From Bacteroidales bacterium UBA5287 (GTDB taxonomy: Bacteria; Bacteroidota; Bacteroidia; Bacteroidales; Dysgonomonadaceae), in assembly GCA_002411345.1 (NCBI GenBank), contig DHSL01000062.1, positions 45,674 to 109,673 of the forward strand: a stretch of DNA of 64,000 nt, read 5' to 3'. The translations under genes and the position numbers were made by a program. The notes beneath the pieces were generated by a model, which was not told where the DNA came from, searched no databases, and worked only from the letters and a program-made list of their open reading frames with translations. Below are positions 26,938 to 36,110 of the stretch, piece by piece (position 1 is the stretch's first letter; the number at the start of each line of letters is the position of its first letter).

Positions 26938-29898
26938 ATGCAAAACAAAGGATTTATCCGAATCTTCAGCATTTTGCTTGCTATTATCTCTTTGTATTAC
27001 ATGTCCTTCACTTTTATAGGAATGCATTACAATAACAAAGCAAATGCTTATGCCAAAGGAGATTTAGATCTGAAGAGTCAGTACCTTGATTCACTTTCCA
27101 CCGAGAAAGTATATATGGGTTACACATTAAAAGAAGTTCGTGGCAAAGAACTCGGTTTGGGACTTGACCTCAAAGGAGGTATGAATGTGGTGATTGAGCT
27201 GGATGTCGCCGGGGTGTTAACTGCACTTGCAAACACCGATGATCCTCAATTCAATCAAGCAATTCAGGAAGCATCCAAACAAAACAGAAAAGGAAGCTCA
27301 TCAGATTTTATTACTCTTTTCCAGAATAGTTACGAAAAAATTAATCCTAATGGCAATTTAGCAAATATATTCAGTATCACTATGAGTGACAGAATATCGC
27401 CAACTGCCACTAATGATGAAACCATCAGTGTTTTGCGTAAAGAAGTAAAAAGTGCTGCCGATAATTCATTTAATGTACTCCGTACCCGTATCGACCGATT
27501 TGGTGTTGTTGCTCCAAACATTCAGCGTTTGGACAGGGACGAACGCATATTGATAGAATTACCAGGTATTACAGAACCCGAACGTGTACGTAACTTGTTG
27601 CAAGGAAGTGCGAATTTGGAATTCTGGAAGACCTATAATGTATCAGAATTAACGTCGTACTTTAATCAAGTAAACTCAAAATCAGCAGAACTTGCTCAAT
27701 CTTTGAGTGGTGTTGTAGCCGATACTACCGTTACAACAGCAGCTCCAGTTGTTGAGGATTCAGTTTTAGTTGAAGATTCAGTTTTAGTTAAAGACACAGC
27801 ATCTGTTATTCCTGCATTGGCACTTACTCCCGCTTCTACCGATTCTGTTAAACGAATTGAGAAGAGTCTGGTTGAATATTTTGCACAACCCTATTTTGCA
27901 ATGGGTGGAGCAACCGGTCCTGTTGTAGGAATAGTATCAAAATTAGATACAGCATCCGTAAATCAAATTTTATTAAAATACAAAGATGTATTCCCAGCAG
28001 ACGTTCGTTTCAAATGGGGTTTTAAACCTGTAGACGATAAAGAAACGATGTTTGAGCTATATGCACTTAAAGGAGACGGTTCAAAACGCGGACCTGCCCT
28101 TACAGGTGATGTAGTTACCAATGCCAAGGCCGACCAGAGTCAGACCGGCACAGCATGGGAAGTGAGCATGACAATGAACTCAAGCGGAGCAAGCAGATGG
28201 GCAACTATTACAGGTGCTGAAAAAGGAAATGCGATAGCTATTCTTTTGGATGGATATGTATATTCCGCACCACGTGTAAACGATAAAATTGAAGGCGGTC
28301 AGTCATCAATTTCAGGTAATTTCACTCCAGAGGAAGCAACCGACCTTGAAAACGTATTGAAATCAGGTAAGATGCGTGCAGGAGTGCGTATTGTATCAGA
28401 AGATATTGTTGGTCCTTCGTTAGGACAAGAATCAATCAATGCAGGATTAGTATCATTCCTTATAGCATTATTCATATTATTCATTTTTACCTGCACATTA
28501 TACGGAATTGCTCCAGGAATGGTTATCAACTCTGCATTAATTATAAACTTATTCTTTACCATTGGTGTTTTGGCAGCATTCCAGGCCGTTCTTACACTGG
28601 CAGGTATTGCGGGTATGATATTGTCACTAGCTATGGCAGTGGATGCTAACGTACTTATCAATGAACGTATTAAAGAAGAATTAGCAGCAGGTAAGAGTCT
28701 CCGTAAAGCCATTGAAGACGGTTACAAGAATGCCTTCTCAGCTATTTTCGACTCTAACTTAACAACATTGATTACTGCCTTTGTACTTTACATTTTCGGT
28801 TCAGGAGCTATCAGAGGATTTGCATTTACCTTAATGATTGGTATTCTCATCTCTTTCTTAACAGCTGTATTCCTTACCCGTATGGTTTACGAAGGTCGTA
28901 TGAACAAAGGCAAATGGCAAAACCTGAATTTCTCTACAAGCTTTAGTAGAAAATTGTTCAACAAAGAATTTAATTTTAGATTCATTGAAAATCGCAAAAG
29001 ATACTTCGCAATATTTATTGCAGCCATTTTGATCTGTGTTGCTTCATTGTTTGTATTAAAACTGAATGTTGGTATCGACTTTACCGGAGGTAGAAACTAT
29101 GTGATCAGATTTGATCAACCAGTTAAAACCGGTGACATTCAAGATGCACTTTCACCCTATTTAGGAGAATCAGTACGAGTAATCACTATTGGTTCCAGCA
29201 ATCAAGTTCGTGTATCTACAAACTATCAAATAGCTGAAGAAACCGATCAAACAGAAAACGAAATAAAAGATCTTCTTGCTCAGGGATTAAAAGATTATAT
29301 ACAACCCGGACAAACTATCGATTCTCATATATTAAGTTCAACCAAAGTAGGACCAAGTATTGCAGAAGACATGATGAAAGAAGCCTCGTTGGCAGTATTG
29401 ATAGCATTAATCTGTATGGGACTTTACATTGTGTTCAGATTTAGGAATTACACCTATTCGGTTGGTACAGTTACAGCTTTGGCAATAGATGCATTTTCAG
29501 TAATTGGACTCTACTCCATATTATGGAAGATTATGCCATTCTCTTTAGAAATTGACCAAACCTTTGTGGCAGCCATTTTGACTGTTATCGGTTACTCGAT
29601 TAATGATAAAGTGGTAATATTTGACCGTATTCGTGAAAATATAGGATTACATCCTAAGATGGATAAAAAAGAATTATTCAACTTATCATTGAATCAGACA
29701 TTGGTTAGAACAATCAGCACCGGTATCAGTGTTATCCTTGTTATCTTGTGTATTTTGTTCTTCGGTGGAGAAGGTGTAAGAAGTTTTGTATTCTCAATGC
29801 TTATTGGTATTGTTGTTGGAACATTGACAAGTATGTTCATTGCAGCGCCACTTGCATTTAATATGATAACAAAGAAAGAGCTTAAAGAGAAAAATTAA
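26938..29898 (+). CDS. secDF: Protein translocase SecDF (fused SecD-SecF)
   Basis: Inner-membrane part of the Sec export machinery that uses the proton gradient to pull proteins across. The 986-residue chain is a SecD half followed by a SecF half. SecD shows GLDLKGGMNVVIELD, DRFGVVAPNIQRLDRDERILIELPG and a membrane domain with AMAVDANVLINERIKEEL. SecF begins near residue 680 with LNVGIDFTGGRNYVIRF and has SINDKVVIFDRIREN. The fusion is the usual form in Bacteroidota. An Ala/Thr/Val-rich insert (about residues 260-305, with two copies of EDSVLV) enlarges the SecD periplasmic region. Its leader is about 100 bases and a hairpin follows. Confidence 0.96.
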   Translation: MQNKGFIRIFSILLAIISLYYMSFTFIGMHYNNKANAYAKGDLDLKSQYLDSLSTEKVYMGYTLKEVRGKELGLGLDLKGGMNVVIELDVAGVLTALANTDDPQFNQAIQEASKQNRKGSSSDFITLFQNSYEKINPNGNLANIFSITMSDRISPTATNDETISVLRKEVKSAADNSFNVLRTRIDRFGVVAPNIQRLDRDERILIELPGITEPERVRNLLQGSANLEFWKTYNVSELTSYFNQVNSKSAELAQSLSGVVADTTVTTAAPVVEDSVLVEDSVLVKDTASVIPALALTPASTDSVKRIEKSLVEYFAQPYFAMGGATGPVVGIVSKLDTASVNQILLKYKDVFPADVRFKWGFKPVDDKETMFELYALKGDGSKRGPALTGDVVTNAKADQSQTGTAWEVSMTMNSSGASRWATITGAEKGNAIAILLDGYVYSAPRVNDKIEGGQSSISGNFTPEEATDLENVLKSGKMRAGVRIVSEDIVGPSLGQESINAGLVSFLIALFILFIFTCTLYGIAPGMVINSALIINLFFTIGVLAAFQAVLTLAGIAGMILSLAMAVDANVLINERIKEELAAGKSLRKAIEDGYKNAFSAIFDSNLTTLITAFVLYIFGSGAIRGFAFTLMIGILISFLTAVFLTRMVYEGRMNKGKWQNLNFSTSFSRKLFNKEFNFRFIENRKRYFAIFIAAILICVASLFVLKLNVGIDFTGGRNYVIRFDQPVKTGDIQDALSPYLGESVRVITIGSSNQVRVSTNYQIAEETDQTENEIKDLLAQGLKDYIQPGQTIDSHILSSTKVGPSIAEDMMKEASLAVLIALICMGLYIVFRFRNYTYSVGTVTALAIDAFSVIGLYSILWKIMPFSLEIDQTFVAAILTVIGYSINDKVVIFDRIRENIGLHPKMDKKELFNLSLNQTLVRTISTGISVILVILCILFFGGEGVRSFVFSMLIGIVVGTLTSMFIAAPLAFNMITKKELKEKN

Positions 29899-29922
29899 GC
29901 ATTTCTTTATAAAACATTAAAA

Positions 29923-29944
29923 CGGACTCCTATTTTGGAGTCCG
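29923..29944 (+). terminator. Hairpin after secDF
   Basis: CGGACTCC, loop TATTTT, GGAGTCCG. A perfect 8-bp stem, but only ATTT follows and the tRNA gene starts 5 bases later, so it may act as a processing site as much as a terminator. Confidence 0.6.
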
Positions 29945-29948
29945 ATTT

Positions 29949-30021
29949 GCCACAATAGCTCAGCTGGTAGAGTAACGCATTCGTAACGCGTGGGTCGCGA
30001 GTTCAAGTCTCGCTTGTGGCT
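29949..30021 (+). tRNA. tRNA-Thr (anticodon CGT)
   Basis: A full cloverleaf fits. The acceptor stem is GCCACAA/TTGTGGC, the D arm GCTC...GAGT, the anticodon loop TTCGTAA with anticodon CGT (reads ACG, threonine), and the T arm GCGAG-TTCAAGT-CTCGC. The base of the anticodon stem next to the loop is an A-C mismatch. No CCA is encoded. It sits directly after the secDF hairpin and may be read from the secDF transcript. Confidence 0.95.
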
Positions 30022-30098
30022 CTATAAAATATTGATTTATTAGAAGTTATAAAACCATAAAAACCATTAAGGTATTCGTAGAATGTCGTTTATTTTTT

Positions 30099-30106
30099 TA
30101 TATTTG
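30099..30106 (+). promoter_or_regulatory. Promoter -7 box of the KamA-like gene
   Basis: TATATTTG, an exact TAnnTTTG box, 39 bases before the start codon. Confidence 0.6.
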
Positions 30107-30145
30107 TAGATATACAAAATATTTTAACTGAAAATAAAGACATTA

Positions 30146-31432
30146 ATGAGTAAGAAACTAAAAACGTACAATCTAAACAATTATCGACAAATTCCTCAAA
30201 TTCAAGAACTTCCAAAAGAAATTATTCAAGCAATTGATATAGTAGGAAGAGTTCTCCCTTTTAAAACCAACAATTATGTAGTTGAAGAGCTGATAAATTG
30301 GTCAGATGTTAAAAATGACGCAATGTTCACTCTCAATTTTCCACGTAAAGAGATGTTGGACCCCAAACATTACAATGCCTTAAAAAAACTAATAGACACG
30401 CAAGCTGACAAAGCAACTATTGACAAAAAGATAAACGATATACGATTAGAGTTAAATCCCAATCCAGCCGGACAAGAACATAACGTTCCACAGATGGAAG
30501 ATGTGTTTTTAAAAGGCATACAGCATAAATATCCAGAGACAGTACTGTTTTTTCCCAGTCAAGGTCAAACATGTCATGCTTACTGTACATTTTGTTTTCG
30601 CTGGCCTCAATTTTCCGGAATGAGCGGTTTAAAGTTTGCGATGAAAGAAACCAATTTGCTATTAAAATATCTGTCGAATCACAAACGTATTACCGATATA
30701 CTTTTCACCGGAGGCGATCCGATGACCATGTCAGCATCCATTTTGGCAGGATATATAGAGCCCCTGCTTCAACCAGAATATGATCATATCCGTTCGATCC
30801 GCATAGGTACAAAAGCTTTAAGTTATTGGCCCTATCGATTTATATCAGACAATGATTCAGATGATATCATTCGACTATTTGAATCAGTAATGAAATCAGG
30901 TAAGAATTTATCCATACAAGCCCATTTTAATCACCCTGTAGAGCTATCTACACCAGCAGTTGAACAAGCTATCAAGCGAATTCGTGCAACAGGAGCTCAA
31001 ATTCGCACGCAATCACCGTTAATGAAACATATTAACGACAAGTCCGAATTATGGTCAGAGATGTGGCGTAAACAAGTCGATTTGGGCTGTATTCCCTATT
31101 ATATGTTTATTGCACGCGATACTGGTTCGAAAAGATATTTTGAGTTACCACTTGAAAAATGCTGGAACATATTCCGCAATGCATACAATAAAGTAAGCGG
31201 TTTATGCAGGACCGTTAGAGGACCAAGCATGAGTGCGTCACCCGGTAAAATTCAAGTGTTGGGAGTACAAGAAGTGGAAGGTGAAAAAGTATTTGTATTG
31301 CGATTTCTTCAAGGAAGAAACCCAGCATGGGTTGATATACCATTCTTTGCAGAATACGATCCCAAAGCGACTTGGTTTGACCAGCTCAAGCCAGCATTTG
31401 GAGAAGAGAAATTCTTTTTTGAAAAAGACTAA
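30146..31432 (+). CDS. Radical SAM protein of the lysine 2,3-aminomutase (KamA) family
   Basis: A 428-residue protein with the radical SAM cluster motif CHAYCTFCF (Cys143, Cys147, Cys150; CxxxCxxC). The motif is followed by ILFTGGDPMTM and an SIRIGTKALSYWPYRF segment as in KamA and EF-P aminomutase relatives. True KamA makes beta-lysine from lysine with PLP; whether the PLP lysine is kept I cannot decide by eye. The C-terminus (IPYYMFIARDTGSKRYFELP) resembles the uncharacterised KamA-like branch of Bacteroidota. No lysine-fermentation genes (kamD, kamE, kdd) lie nearby, so a catabolic role is not supported. It has its own promoter and terminator. Confidence 0.85.
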   Translation: MSKKLKTYNLNNYRQIPQIQELPKEIIQAIDIVGRVLPFKTNNYVVEELINWSDVKNDAMFTLNFPRKEMLDPKHYNALKKLIDTQADKATIDKKINDIRLELNPNPAGQEHNVPQMEDVFLKGIQHKYPETVLFFPSQGQTCHAYCTFCFRWPQFSGMSGLKFAMKETNLLLKYLSNHKRITDILFTGGDPMTMSASILAGYIEPLLQPEYDHIRSIRIGTKALSYWPYRFISDNDSDDIIRLFESVMKSGKNLSIQAHFNHPVELSTPAVEQAIKRIRATGAQIRTQSPLMKHINDKSELWSEMWRKQVDLGCIPYYMFIARDTGSKRYFELPLEKCWNIFRNAYNKVSGLCRTVRGPSMSASPGKIQVLGVQEVEGEKVFVLRFLQGRNPAWVDIPFFAEYDPKATWFDQLKPAFGEEKFFFEKD

Positions 31433-31456
31433 AATTGACTAGTCCTAAATAACGAA

Positions 31457-31495
31457 AAAGCATCCCCTTTAAATAGAGGATGCTTTAATTTTTGT
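31457..31495 (+). terminator. Terminator of the KamA-like gene
   Basis: AAAGCATCC, a 12-base loop, GGATGCTTT, then AATTTTTG. The stem is perfect over 9 bp. Confidence 0.8.
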
Positions 31496-31548
31496 TTAAA
31501 AAACTGTAACGGTTATTTATTACTTTTTATTTTTTAGAGCACATCAGA

Positions 31549-31842
31549 TCATATCATATCTTCTATATTCCAAACAAAAGCACGTAATCCCAAATTTTCA
31601 TAATCCTCATCCAGTTTTTTCAAGTACTCAAGCAAAGGCTTTACCCGTTTATCTTCAACAATAGTTATGATTGCATCATTAACTGATGGCCATGCATGAC
31701 TACCATAATGTGGGTCGCCCGTTTCAGAACCTCTACCGAGAACTGATTTCCAGGATGTGAAACCACGGATATTTAATTTACTTAGACTCTTCACAATCTC
31801 CTCGTAGTGAGCCTGATCCAGCGTTATCATTACTGCTTTCAT
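31549..31842 (-). CDS. PII-like signalling protein coupled to the RND pump
   Basis: A 97-residue protein. MKAVMITLDQAHYEEIVKSL opens like a nitrogen-regulatory PII fold, continuing with GFTSWKSVLGRGSETGDPHYGSHAWPSV, of which GFTSWKSVLGRGSETGDP fits a T-loop region. The second half is AIITIVEDKRVKPLLEYLKKL. Small PII-like proteins are known beside HAE1-type pumps in Bacteroidota. Its ATG overlaps the TGA of the pump gene by four bases (ATGA), so the two are made together. It probably senses a nucleotide or metal and modulates the pump, but this is inference from the fold and position. Confidence 0.8.
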   Translation of the reverse strand: MKAVMITLDQAHYEEIVKSLSKLNIRGFTSWKSVLGRGSETGDPHYGSHAWPSVNDAIITIVEDKRVKPLLEYLKKLDEDYENLGLRAFVWNIEDMI

Positions 31843-34800
31843 ATCTGTTCTTTGTTATTAAGATTCGACATTATTTCCTTTGTATTACCAGTACCATACT
31901 TTTTTCCGTATGTTTTCAAATGAATCTTTCTTCTTTTCTTTATTCCATTAGCTGCAAACACACCATAAAGAGCAGGCACAAGAATCAGTGTGATGATAGT
32001 AGAAAAAGTCATACCACCTATTACCGTTAATCCAAGAGATTGCCACATTTCAGATCCCTGTCCCGTACCAATTGCCAATGGAACCATACCTAATATTGTA
32101 GTAAGCGTAGTCATTACAACAGGGCGCAATCTTGATCGTCCACCATGCACAACAGCCGTAATTACTGACATACCCCGTTCACGGTTAAGATTGATGTAAT
32201 CAATAAGCACGATAGCATTTTTCACCACCATACCCACCAACATAATCAACCCGATAAATCCCATTATGCCAAGCGGTTGACCAAATGCCACAAGCGATAG
32301 TAACGCACCAATAAAAGCAAAAGGAACCGTTAGAATAATCATAAAAGGATAAAGCATCGATTCAAACTGAGCAGCCAATACTATATAAACCAGTAGTGAT
32401 ACAATTAACAGTAATAGCCCCAATTGACTAAAAGCTTCCTGTTGATCTTCGAGTGTACCACTGATTTCCACTTGCACATTAGATGGAGTGGAAACTGTTG
32501 CGATCACAGCATCAACATCTTTAACCACCTCACTCAGCGCACGTTTATAAAGAGTACCCTGAACGCTTACAATACGCTCACGATCTTCCCTGTTAATTTC
32601 AGGCAAAGAAGAACTTTCCACTACTGTTCCAAGATCGCGAACCCTAACACCAACCCCAGTAGGAGTATAAATTAGTATATTTTCAATATCAGAAATTGAT
32701 TGGCGATATTTCTCATCAAAACGTACACGAACATTATATTCTTCACCATCCTCACGAAAACGAGTCATTATAAGACCGTTCATTCTATTTCTGATAGTAT
32801 TAGCAGCCGTACTCATTGTTATTCCATTAAGAGAAAGTTTTTCTCTATCGAACTTAACCTGATACTCCATTCTGTAATCTTTTCGACTGATAGTAATATC
32901 ACGAAGTCCCTTTACATCAGAAAGTTTTGTTTGCAGTTCTTTTGCAATTTTATCAGTAGTAGCCAGATCATATCCAAAGACATCAACCTTTACAAAACTA
33001 CCGGAAGTCATTCCACTACCCCCTTGATTACCCCCAGGATTCACCTGATATTTATAAATTTCGGGCATTGCAGCCAGATCCTGTCTTATTTCGTCAGAGA
33101 TATCAAATATAGATTTCTTACGTTGATCCGCTTCAATAAGTCGCATTGTGTAAGTTATAATGTTTGATCCATTGCTTGACATTGCAGCATACAAATTATC
33201 TTCGCCAGCTTGTCCGACCGCAAAAGATAAGATTTGAATTTCAGGATACTTTTTATTGAGCAACTCACTTATTTCAGTAGCCTTTTTGCGTGCTATCTCC
33301 ATGCGCGTACCCGTAGGCATTTCTATTGTCATGGAAATATTATTATTATCTGAAGCAGGCATAAATTCCGTTTTCAAAGATGTTGCAACAATTATAGTAC
33401 TTGCTATGAAAATGCCAACAATTATAAGAATAGTCTTTCTTCTGTTTCGGGCAACTTTATTTACCAATCTTGAATAATTATAATCGAACTTGTCAAGTAG
33501 AGGAAGTATGTTTTTATCATACCACTTGTCAAATTTATTCTTTTTGGTATCTTTTGGTGATTTCATCAATCTGGAGCTCATCATTGGAGTCAATGTCATT
33601 GCGATAATCAAAGACAATGAAATGATGATAGTTACCATCCAACCCAACTGTTTGAACATGATTCCTGCAAATCCACCAACCATTGTCATTGGAAGGAACA
33701 CAGCAATGATTGTAAGCGTAGAAGCAGTTACAGACAGAGAAACCTCTTCTGTACCATACACAGCCGCCTGTTTTGGTCGGCTTCCACGTTCTATATGAGT
33801 AGTTATATTTTCAAGTACCACGATGGCATCATCCACAACCATACCTATGGTTATAGACAGAGCCGACAACGTGATAATATTCAGCGTATTACCCGTGATG
33901 TACAAATAAATGAACGACCCAATCAATGATATTGGAATTGTAAGCAGGATAATTATTGTAGGACGCCAACTACCCAGGAAGAACACCACGATAAACGCTA
34001 CAATAATAAGTGCAAGCCATATAGTTTCAGACAAACTGGAAATAGACGCGTTAATATATTCCGAAGAATCCATTACCGTTTCTATCTTAACGTCAGGTGG
34101 AAGATTTTTCTGCAATTCCGGTAACTGTTTTTTTACCTCATTAGCAATTGATACCGTATTTGATCCCGTCTGTTTTTGAATAATGATAGAAGCACTTCTC
34201 TTTCCATTAGTATAGTTTTCCTGAATTTTCGACTCTACCGTATCATTTACAACAGCCACATCACGAAGATAAATAGGATTTCCACCATGATTTCCAACGA
34301 TTATATCGTTAAATTGACGACTCTCGTTAAACTCACCTTCCAAACGCAGCATGTATGTTTGAGATCCAATATCCAAATTACCAGCCGGTACATTCACATT
34401 CTCAGCAGCTAAAACTTGAGCAACCTGTTCAAGAGAAATGTTATATGCTTCGAGTTTTTCGGGATTCACGTTCACCTGAACTTCTCTTTGAGGAGCACCT
34501 CCAACCGAAACAGTACCGACACCTTTAATACGATTTAAAGGATTAGCTATTTGATCATCAAGCACCTTATATAAAGCATCTGCACTCTCTTCGGCTGTTG
34601 CAGAAAGCACCATTACCGGGATCATGTCAGAGCTAAACTTTAGGATCGTAGGATTTTCGACCCCATCTGGCAAGAAGTTTTTGATGAGATCTATTTTATC
34701 TCTGATATCGTTCATTGCATTATCCTTGTTTGAACCAAATTCAAGTTCAAGCATGATCATTGAAAAACCATCCCTAGATTGTGATGTAATCTTTTTCAAG

Positions 34801-35027
34801 TTCTCTGTAGAGTTAAGAACATCTTCAAGCGGTCGGGTGACATTAGTTTCGACATCATCCGCACCTGCTCCAGAGTAGCTTGTCATTACAGAGATAACAT
34901 TCATTTCAATCTGCGGATACAAGTCAATTGGAAGTTGACGTGAAAACAATAAGCCAATCAATACAACCCCAAGGAAAATCAAAGAAGTTCCGACTGGATT
35001 TTTGACGGCGGTTTCGTATACTTTCAT
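31839..35027 (-). CDS. RND efflux pump inner-membrane transporter (HAE1 family)
   Basis: A 1062-residue AcrB-type proton-driven exporter. The N-terminus KNPVGTSLIFLGVVLIG is the first membrane helix. The proton-relay Asp pair is in GMVVDDAIVVLENI (TM4) and the partner Lys in GMVVKNAIVLID (TM10). Two large periplasmic loops flank the second membrane block, and there are twelve helices overall. It takes hydrophobic drugs or envelope compounds from the periplasm through the membrane-fusion protein and TolC. The substrate is unknown. It lies in the order TetR, TolC, MFP, pump, PII-like, all on the minus strand; the outer-membrane gene of the set is interrupted. Confidence 0.95.
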   Translation of the reverse strand: MKVYETAVKNPVGTSLIFLGVVLIGLLFSRQLPIDLYPQIEMNVISVMTSYSGAGADDVETNVTRPLEDVLNSTENLKKITSQSRDGFSMIMLELEFGSNKDNAMNDIRDKIDLIKNFLPDGVENPTILKFSSDMIPVMVLSATAEESADALYKVLDDQIANPLNRIKGVGTVSVGGAPQREVQVNVNPEKLEAYNISLEQVAQVLAAENVNVPAGNLDIGSQTYMLRLEGEFNESRQFNDIIVGNHGGNPIYLRDVAVVNDTVESKIQENYTNGKRSASIIIQKQTGSNTVSIANEVKKQLPELQKNLPPDVKIETVMDSSEYINASISSLSETIWLALIIVAFIVVFFLGSWRPTIIILLTIPISLIGSFIYLYITGNTLNIITLSALSITIGMVVDDAIVVLENITTHIERGSRPKQAAVYGTEEVSLSVTASTLTIIAVFLPMTMVGGFAGIMFKQLGWMVTIIISLSLIIAMTLTPMMSSRLMKSPKDTKKNKFDKWYDKNILPLLDKFDYNYSRLVNKVARNRRKTILIIVGIFIASTIIVATSLKTEFMPASDNNNISMTIEMPTGTRMEIARKKATEISELLNKKYPEIQILSFAVGQAGEDNLYAAMSSNGSNIITYTMRLIEADQRKKSIFDISDEIRQDLAAMPEIYKYQVNPGGNQGGSGMTSGSFVKVDVFGYDLATTDKIAKELQTKLSDVKGLRDITISRKDYRMEYQVKFDREKLSLNGITMSTAANTIRNRMNGLIMTRFREDGEEYNVRVRFDEKYRQSISDIENILIYTPTGVGVRVRDLGTVVESSSLPEINREDRERIVSVQGTLYKRALSEVVKDVDAVIATVSTPSNVQVEISGTLEDQQEAFSQLGLLLLIVSLLVYIVLAAQFESMLYPFMIILTVPFAFIGALLSLVAFGQPLGIMGFIGLIMLVGMVVKNAIVLIDYINLNRERGMSVITAVVHGGRSRLRPVVMTTLTTILGMVPLAIGTGQGSEMWQSLGLTVIGGMTFSTIITLILVPALYGVFAANGIKKRRKIHLKTYGKKYGTGNTKEIMSNLNNKEQI

Positions 35028-35052
35028 CTTATCTAATTAATCTTTAAGGTTA

Positions 35053-36075
35053 TTATTTAACAATTTCGACTTCGTTACCATCAATCAGTCCGTTATTACC
35101 TTCAACAATAACCTTGTCACCAGCATTTAAGCCAGAGATAATTTCATATTTATCGTCCAGACGAATACCTAAATTAACCAACGTATAAATAGCTTTTCCA
35201 TCCTTTTCGACAAAAACATAACGATCGTTTGATCCAACTTGTTTTAGAACAGCTCTATCCGGAAGAAGCGGTCTATCGTTTACACCAAAATTCATTTCAA
35301 CACGAGCAAACATGCCCGGTCTGATTTTATTATCAGGATTATTCACAGTTATTTCAACGGGGAAAGTGTGTGAAACCTGATCAAGTGTTGGATAAAGAAG
35401 AGAAACCTTTCCTTCGAAGATATCCTCACCGATGGCATCCATTTGAACTTTAGCATTTTGTCCTTTAGTAACCTTATTATAATACGATTCCGATACATTT
35501 ATTTTAACCTTAACCGGATTAATATCTTGAACCGTGAGAATAGGCAATCCAGCAGCCACATCACCGGCATCGTAATTGCGAGCAGTAACCACCCCACTAA
35601 TTGGACTTCTAAGAATTGTATTCTCTGAAATATTTCCAATAGCCGTTTGCATTACATCAAGTTGAGTTTTAGCCTGATCGAGTTGTTGTTTTGAAATGCC
35701 ACCAACCTGGTATAATTCCAAATAACGTTCGTAGTCTCTTTTAAGCGTAGCCAGTTGCGTTTCTTGTTGTGAAAGATTTGTATTATCCATTTGAACCAAA
35801 GCCTGTCCTTTGTTTACATATGCCCCAACATCCACATTTATTTTACGAATACGTCCACCCATTGCAGGAGAAATATTATTCACCAAATTAGGCTCAACAG
35901 TAGCCGTAAACGATACATTTTGTTCGATAGGAATCAATTCAACAGTTTCTATTCTTACTTTTTGTTTTTCTTTGACAGTTTCAGTACTTTCAGTTTTCTT
36001 TGAAAGTCCACTGCAAGAAGCGAGGAAAAGCAGAGCAATAAAAGGGGTAAATTTTACCAGGTTATACATTTTCAT
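35053..36075 (-). CDS. RND efflux periplasmic adaptor (membrane-fusion protein)
   Basis: A 340-residue lipoprotein (lipobox ALLFLASCSG) with the usual adaptor domains. These are a lipoyl half (PAMGGRIRKINVDVGAYVNKGQ, core GRIRKINVDVGAYV), a short alpha-hairpin (NLSQQETQLATLKRDYERYL to QLDQAKTQLDV), the second lipoyl half (ILRSPISGVVTARNYDAGD), a beta-barrel and a membrane-proximal domain. It links the inner-membrane pump to TolC. The gap to the pump gene is 25 bases, so they share an operon. Confidence 0.94.
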   Translation of the reverse strand: MKMYNLVKFTPFIALLFLASCSGLSKKTESTETVKEKQKVRIETVELIPIEQNVSFTATVEPNLVNNISPAMGGRIRKINVDVGAYVNKGQALVQMDNTNLSQQETQLATLKRDYERYLELYQVGGISKQQLDQAKTQLDVMQTAIGNISENTILRSPISGVVTARNYDAGDVAAGLPILTVQDINPVKVKINVSESYYNKVTKGQNAKVQMDAIGEDIFEGKVSLLYPTLDQVSHTFPVEITVNNPDNKIRPGMFARVEMNFGVNDRPLLPDRAVLKQVGSNDRYVFVEKDGKAIYTLVNLGIRLDDKYEIISGLNAGDKVIVEGNNGLIDGNEVEIVK

Positions 36076-36110
36076 ATTTATATGATTTAATATTTATTTC
36101 TTTTATTATT

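Noticed and set aside
30146..31432. Lysine-fermentation enzyme proper
   Set aside because: Only the KamA-like protein is present; none of the other lysine-fermentation genes lie nearby, so I kept the broader family name.
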